Positions 59,596 through 64,000 of a stretch of DNA of 64,000 nt are shown here, one piece after another. The stretch covers positions 54,063,025 to 54,127,024 of the forward strand of contig OX344763.1 in NCBI GenBank assembly GCA_947034895.1. The letters run 5' to 3'. Both the position numbers and the translations under genes were made by a program. Numbering within the stretch: the stretch's first letter is position 1; every line of letters starts with the position of its first letter. Under the pieces are notes generated by a model. The model searched no databases, was not told the origin of the DNA, and saw only the letters and a list, made by a program, of their open reading frames with translations. Source of the stretch: Rhytidiadelphus loreus. Its lineage: Eukaryota > Streptophyta > Bryopsida > Hypnales > Hylocomiaceae.

Positions 59596-60000
59596 AGCGG
59601 GGAGCGGCGAGTTGCGAGCAGGGAGCGGGGATTGGTGAGCGGGAATAGACTATTTTGAAATTTTTGATCAAATAGATAGGAAAAAATGGAAGATAATTTG
59701 AACAAAAGTTTAGGGAAATTTCTATGAAAGTAAAATAATTTCTATGAAAGAACAAAAGTTTTGGGTTTAGGATTGAAGGTAAACTAATGAAAGTGCTTAA
59801 GAAAAAGGTTGCACGAAGTTTAAAAAAATGGATGAAAGTGGATGAAAAAAATGAATGAATGTAGATGATGAAAATGGATGAAAAAAATGGATGAATGTAG
59901 ATGATGGAAGTGGATGGAAGACATGGATGTAACTCAGGGAAGTGGATGAAAATAATGGATGATATTGGATGCATGAAATCAATGTAGGGTCTTCTAACGA
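59596..60000. repeat. Degenerate GGATGAAAATGGATGAATG repeat
   Basis: From about 59820 to 59985 the sequence is built from GGATGAA, GTAGATGATG and GTGGATGAA units with variable A-runs. A short G-rich tract (59596-59640) precedes it. The minus-strand ORF through it (FFHPFSSSTFIHFF) is a product of the repeat. Confidence 0.7.
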
Positions 60001-61630
60001 GATGAAAAGCATGCATAAGTGACGCTAAATAATACAAAGAAAATCACAGAGAATTCCTCCGTGAAGAAAAGCATACACCATGATCATGAATAGCACGCTG
60101 TAGAAAATCCAACAAGAACTCCATGTCCAACAAAGAACTGTGTGTAGAGAATGAAGGCTAAATTGTAAGAAAACACTGCGTAGGACTATACAATACATGT
60201 CCTTGGAATTTATTAAATAGGGTGTTTTTTAAAATCCGAACTACATGTCTTGGAACTTCCAAGATTCAACAAATTTCAAAAGATTTGAATATAAGTACAC
60301 TGCAGAATTGAATACGGCTTGAAATCTTTAAGCTCACCATGTTATAACATTCATCATACACTTTCTTCGCCATATATCGATATTGGCTATTATTACTCTT
60401 GAACTAATGAATTGAAGAAGAGATAGATCACAAAACGAATTCTGTGCAAATTTTTTGGAAACAAAGTCCCAATCAAGCGAGTTGGGATCAGTGTCGAACT
60501 ATAATTCAAAAATTCAAAAGTTGTAATGGACAATTACGTCATTTGGCTGAAAAAAATGCACGATGAATGTTAGAAGATGGTGTTCTTGTATGATATTTTT
60601 GCTCTCTAGCTTCACATGTTACTTATACAGTCGGTTTGTAAGTTGGAAGCAGACCAACAACCTGGACAAGCAAATAACGTGAATAAGCATTGTTAAGAAT
60701 ACGATCATGTATATGTAATTGAGCTTTGATTACTCTATACTGAAGTGTTGTATCAGGATCCTACTTGAAGATCGTATTTGTGCAATACCAATAAATTGAA
60801 GACCAAGACAAGTAGTTAGCAAATGGGGTGTAGAACTCATAGGGGGGGAAATATTCGGGTGTATCTCTGTACCGTATAGGAGTAGCAAAATCTTTGTAGT
60901 TGGGCATACAAAGATCTATGCTTTGGCAGGACCGGTCCATTTGAAACATTGCTCAAACACTGCTCCGACTACACAAACATAAAAACCAATTCATCCATAA
61001 TAAGATATATACACTGTGAACGTAGTCGGCTTTTCAAGAATCAAGAACAAAGTGACATACTAGTTAATGAGGACTTCAGAAAACATACAATGGATATGTG
61101 GTGTCGTCTAGAACTCAAGATATATAGTTTGGACACCGGGTCACACAAATTCTATCGACAAACTACAGCCAGTCAGTTCCCGCGGAGGTACCAGAGCTTT
61201 AAAGTTAACCTTATCATTTGAAGAAGCTACAACATTGCAACACGTGGCACAAGGACCATCAATGGAGGGACCCACATTCACTGAGAACAAGAATAATGAA
61301 AACTGAAGTGAAGGTTACAATGCTACTTGAAGAAAGCGATATGCAAGAAGAAAATCGGAAAATACAATGCAATATTGTAATCTATTAAAAATTGTAGCAA
61401 AATAGAATCGTCGGCTCCTAACCGCACAATGGAATCGCAGTTGTTCAATTTGCAGGATTTGGAGAACAGAAATCACTATCCTTATCTTCTCGTAAAAAAT
61501 ACTTATCGACCCGAGTCATGAGAAATTCCAGAAGATTTTTTCTCTTTACTGTAATCAATTAGAAACTGTAGCAAAATACAATCGTCGGCTTCTAAATCCG
61601 AGGGTTTAGCGCAACATCCCGCGAAGGGCA
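60001..61630 (-). other. Non-coding or strongly decayed; one weak minus-strand frame
   Basis: A minus-strand frame at 60949-60761 (MPNYKDFATPIRYRDTPEYF) can be followed leftward through TAG, TAA and TGA codons to about 60560 with protein-like composition. The stop density is too high to call a gene. The rest shows nothing recognisable. Confidence 0.25.
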
Positions 61631-61634
61631 TCTT

Positions 61635-62705
61635 TTGCGTAGCACAGTCCCCCCCGAAAGTGGCTGCCCAAGGCAGCACAGATCCCGCGAGGGGCTGCCT
61701 TAGGTAGCACAGACCCTAGCAGAGGCTGCCGCGGGGCAGCCTAGTCCCCCTCGCGAGGGGCTGCCTTGGGGCAGCACGGTTCCCCCGCGAGGATTTTCCC
61801 CGTGGCAGCACAGACCCCGCGAGGGGCTGCCGCAGGGCAGCACAGACCCTCCTGCGGGGTTGCACGGGGCAGCACAGTCCCCCCCCCTCCCGAGGAACTA
61901 CCGCGGGGCAGCACACACCCTCGCGGAGGGCTGCCGCGGGCCAACACAGTCCCCCCCGCGAAGAACTGCAACGGGGCAACACAGACCCCACGAGGGGCTG
62001 CCCCAAAGCAGCACAGACCCCACGGAGGACTGCCCCAAGGCAACCTAGTCCCCGCGAGGAGTTGCCTTGGGGCAGCACAGACCTCGCGGAGGACTGCCAT
62101 AAGGCAACCTAGTCCCCGCGAGGAGGTGCCGCAAGGCAGCACAGACCCCGCGGAGGGCTGCCCCAAGGCAACCTAGTCCCCGCGAGGAGGTGCCGCAGGG
62201 CAGCACAGACCCCGCGGAGGGCTGCCCCAAGGCAACCTAGTCCCCGCGAGGAGCTGTCGCAGGGCACACCAGTCCTCGCGAGGAGCTGCCTTGGGGCAGC
62301 ACAGACCCCGCGGAGGGCTGCCCCAAGGCACACCAGTCCCCGTGAGGAGGTGCAGCAGGGCAGCACAGACCCTGCAAGAGGCTGTCCCAAGGCAGCAGAG
62401 ACCCCGCGAGGGGCTACCGTGGGGCAGCTCAGTCCCGACAGGGTGCTGTTCCAAGGTAGCAGAGACCCCATGCGGGGCGGCCGCGGGGTAGCGCAGTCCC
62501 CCTCACAACGTGCTGCCCCGAAAGAACATAATTCCCCCGTGGGGAGTACGCGTGGCAACGTAGTCCTCACGAGGTGCTGCTAGTAGGCCACATTTTTCCG
62601 CGAACAGTTGCCTTGGGGCAGCCGAATCTCCAGGAGGGGCTACCGCGAAGCAACGAAGATCCACAACACGGTTGCCGAGGGCAGTCCGGATAGACCTCTG
62701 GATGG
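61635..62705. repeat. GC-rich 32-bp minisatellite, each unit with an inverted repeat
   Basis: About 33 units of 32 bp, for example GAGGGGCTGCCGCGGGGCAG followed by CACAGACCCCGC. Around 62100-62350 two unit types alternate, giving a 64-bp period. Each unit contains CTGCC, 3-6 bases, then GGCAG, so each can form a small stem. ORFs on both strands here follow from the repeat. The array contrasts sharply with the AT-rich flanks. Confidence 0.9.
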
Positions 62706-63410
62706 GCTGCCAAAGGTAGTTTTAAATCGGGGAGCAACCAAGAGGATAGAGTGTAGACAGTAGGGTGCTACATTGGAGCAACACAATTTCCGTTGCACAC
62801 AGAAGGCGGAAAAGTTTGAGCTCCGATCCCTAAACTACAAACATGACCATAGGCAAAAGATTTTGCAGGACAGCCTAATCGTCCTCAATTACACCAACGA
62901 CAGTTGGCTTCAGTAGTAATGTTTGGCTTGATTGCATCATCGTACATTTATAACGGGTAAAAACCATCAAATTGAGAAGCAGTGATTCATAGATGGGGAC
63001 TGAATTAGAGAAACTAGTAAACGAGAGGGAACTTTGTTCTTAATTATCAAGATATTATTTACATTGAAGAGGATGGTTGTATGATTAGAAGTTATAGTAT
63101 CTGCCATAATGTGGATAACTTTTGAATGATAAATTTCGAGGGAGAAAGTGACAATCACTGATTGTTTTTTCATTGAGGATTGTCTTTCACTGAACTGCTT
63201 TTGTACAGGACAAATTGCTGATTAGGTTAGTGATAACAAGTAAGAAACAAGACTGAGTTCTACGTCGGTAGAGGGAAATAAAGCATGACTGTGGTGAATG
63301 TGATGTATTGATTGAATATTACGTAGACTTTGAACGAGAAATATATAATAACTGATGTGCAACACCAACTAGGAAATGAAATGTGGTGATGTGAAGTTGG
63401 CACTTCGTCA
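62706..63410. other. AT-rich DNA, no gene seen
   Basis: This may be the 3' non-coding part of the minus-strand gene that ends at 63411. No other structure noticed. Confidence 0.45.
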
Positions 63411-63964
63411 TCAGGAAGATGAAATGGAATTGGCCTCACTGCCTGATGTTTCCATACTAGACTCGACAGCACTGTCATCAATAAAATGAAGAACACGAGG
63501 ATCTACAGAATTAGCCCTAGAACTAGGCCTAGGGTCAAGAGAAACATAATGCCTGGAAAGAGACTCTGCGTATTCAGGAAGCTGAAAAAGTTTTGGAGGG
63601 CTTGGGAAAAATGCAGGGTTTCCGAAGAACGGAACATGTGAGCCCAATCTCATTTTTGTCGCTTCCCTACACAATTAAGGAAAGCATATATTAGATTAAA
63701 GTAAAATTAAATTCAAGTGGATTAGATACATTGAATAAGATGCAATGAAGACTTACTTACTGAAAAATGATGTTTTCACAATTTGTTGTGCCGGCACTTC
63801 GTCTTCATCCATATGAATATCGGGATCAACTAGGGGTGTGACGACGGCGGGCGGAACCGTAACTTCACGAATGACTGGTTTGATAAGGGCTTCAAAGATA
63901 GATGTATCTTCCTCGAAGGCTAAAATATGACGCCCTGTTGCTCGACATGCTAGAATGCTAGTTC
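63411..63964 (-). CDS. Last two exons of a gene with a DNA-methylase-like motif
   Basis: Two exons join in phase across a 94-bp intron (63667-63760; GTAAGTAAG...TGTGTAG). The upstream exon (63964-63761) starts after a good acceptor (TGTGCAG) and reads GTSILACRATGRHILAFEED then SIFEAL. This resembles the S-adenosylmethionine-binding motif of N4/N6-type DNA methylases (GSGT...A...GR..I..E.D...F); the first two residues would lie in an exon beyond the intron. The second exon has a Pro/Phe-rich segment (FFGNPAFFPSPPKLF) and a Ser-rich tail ending at TAA 63411. No in-frame stop or frameshift is seen, unlike almost every other long frame here. The gene continues beyond 64000, so catalytic motifs cannot be checked. 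The assignment is tentative. Confidence 0.45.
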
Positions 63965-64000
63965 CTGCACATACGTAACATTCTTCACATATAAATGAGA

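Noticed and set aside
59363..60037. 224-codon minus-strand ORF near 59.4-60.0 kb as one gene
   Set aside because: Only its last part is element C coding sequence. The N-terminal two thirds translate the GGATGAA repeat and AT-rich DNA across the truncation junction.
61716..62583. Overlapping ORFs of 60-150 codons in the GC-rich minisatellite
   Set aside because: All are translations of the same 32-bp repeat in different frames.
1..64000. CRISPR arrays, bacterial operons, prophage or organelle genes
   Set aside because: The tandem arrays have no spacer/repeat alternation of CRISPR type. Introns, plant TE families and lack of dense gene packing argue for plant nuclear DNA.

Overview
This window looks like nuclear DNA of a land plant, and it is almost entirely transposable elements and their decay products. 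The evidence is the superfamilies present: CACTA (tnp2 with transposase-associated, DUF4218 and DUF4216-type regions), hAT with a DUF659-type transposase, TG...CA elements with 5-bp target duplications, fold-back elements and minisatellites. Introns have GT..AG borders. No rRNA, tRNA, operon or clearly intact host gene was found. The species cannot be named from this sequence.

Layout. 1-5.2 kb is AT-rich and holds a CACTA-type hairpin element and a 75-bp tandem repeat. 5.2-5.6 kb is a short unknown coding remnant. 5.6-8.9 kb is a divergent member (D) of a one-ORF element family. 9.0-10.4 kb is a degenerate RING-like ORF. 11.1-12.4 kb is a hidden minus-strand pseudogene. 14.2-35.5 kb is bounded by two inward-facing hAT-type termini. 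Between them lie one-ORF element A (14447-17883), three paralogues of an unrecognised coiled-coil/RING family, a kinase fragment, a fold-back element with a 10-bp target duplication, a hAT transposase, and arrays of a GACCCGCGGTCGCC-like motif. 35.7-38.4 kb is a plus-strand CACTA tnp2 remnant split by a 352-bp hAT MITE. 39.1-56.8 kb is probably a second CACTA element. It holds tnp2 on the minus strand, a divergent TNP1/TNPA-like gene on the plus strand, nested element B (40760-42990), and a zinc-finger remnant that runs into a 22-bp minisatellite. 56.8-59.6 kb is truncated element C. 61.6-62.7 kb is a GC-rich 32-bp minisatellite. The right edge carries the end of a gene resembling a DNA-methylase C-terminus.

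Three things stand out. First, a family of elements (A, B, C, D) has TGTCRCAGC-type inverted ends, 5-bp target duplications where both ends are seen, one 560-615-codon ORF and a covarying stem-loop, with no sign of gag-pol. Second, an unrecognised four-member protein family has a shared N-terminal block, coiled coils and, in two members, a RING; three of its members lie near hAT-type array DNA. Third, most long ORFs keep one frame over 1-2.3 kb but are broken by stop codons that can be explained by C-to-T (or G-to-A) transitions at CAG, CAA, CGA or TGG codons. This fits decay of methylated, silenced DNA. All reading-frame and boundary calls were made by eye.
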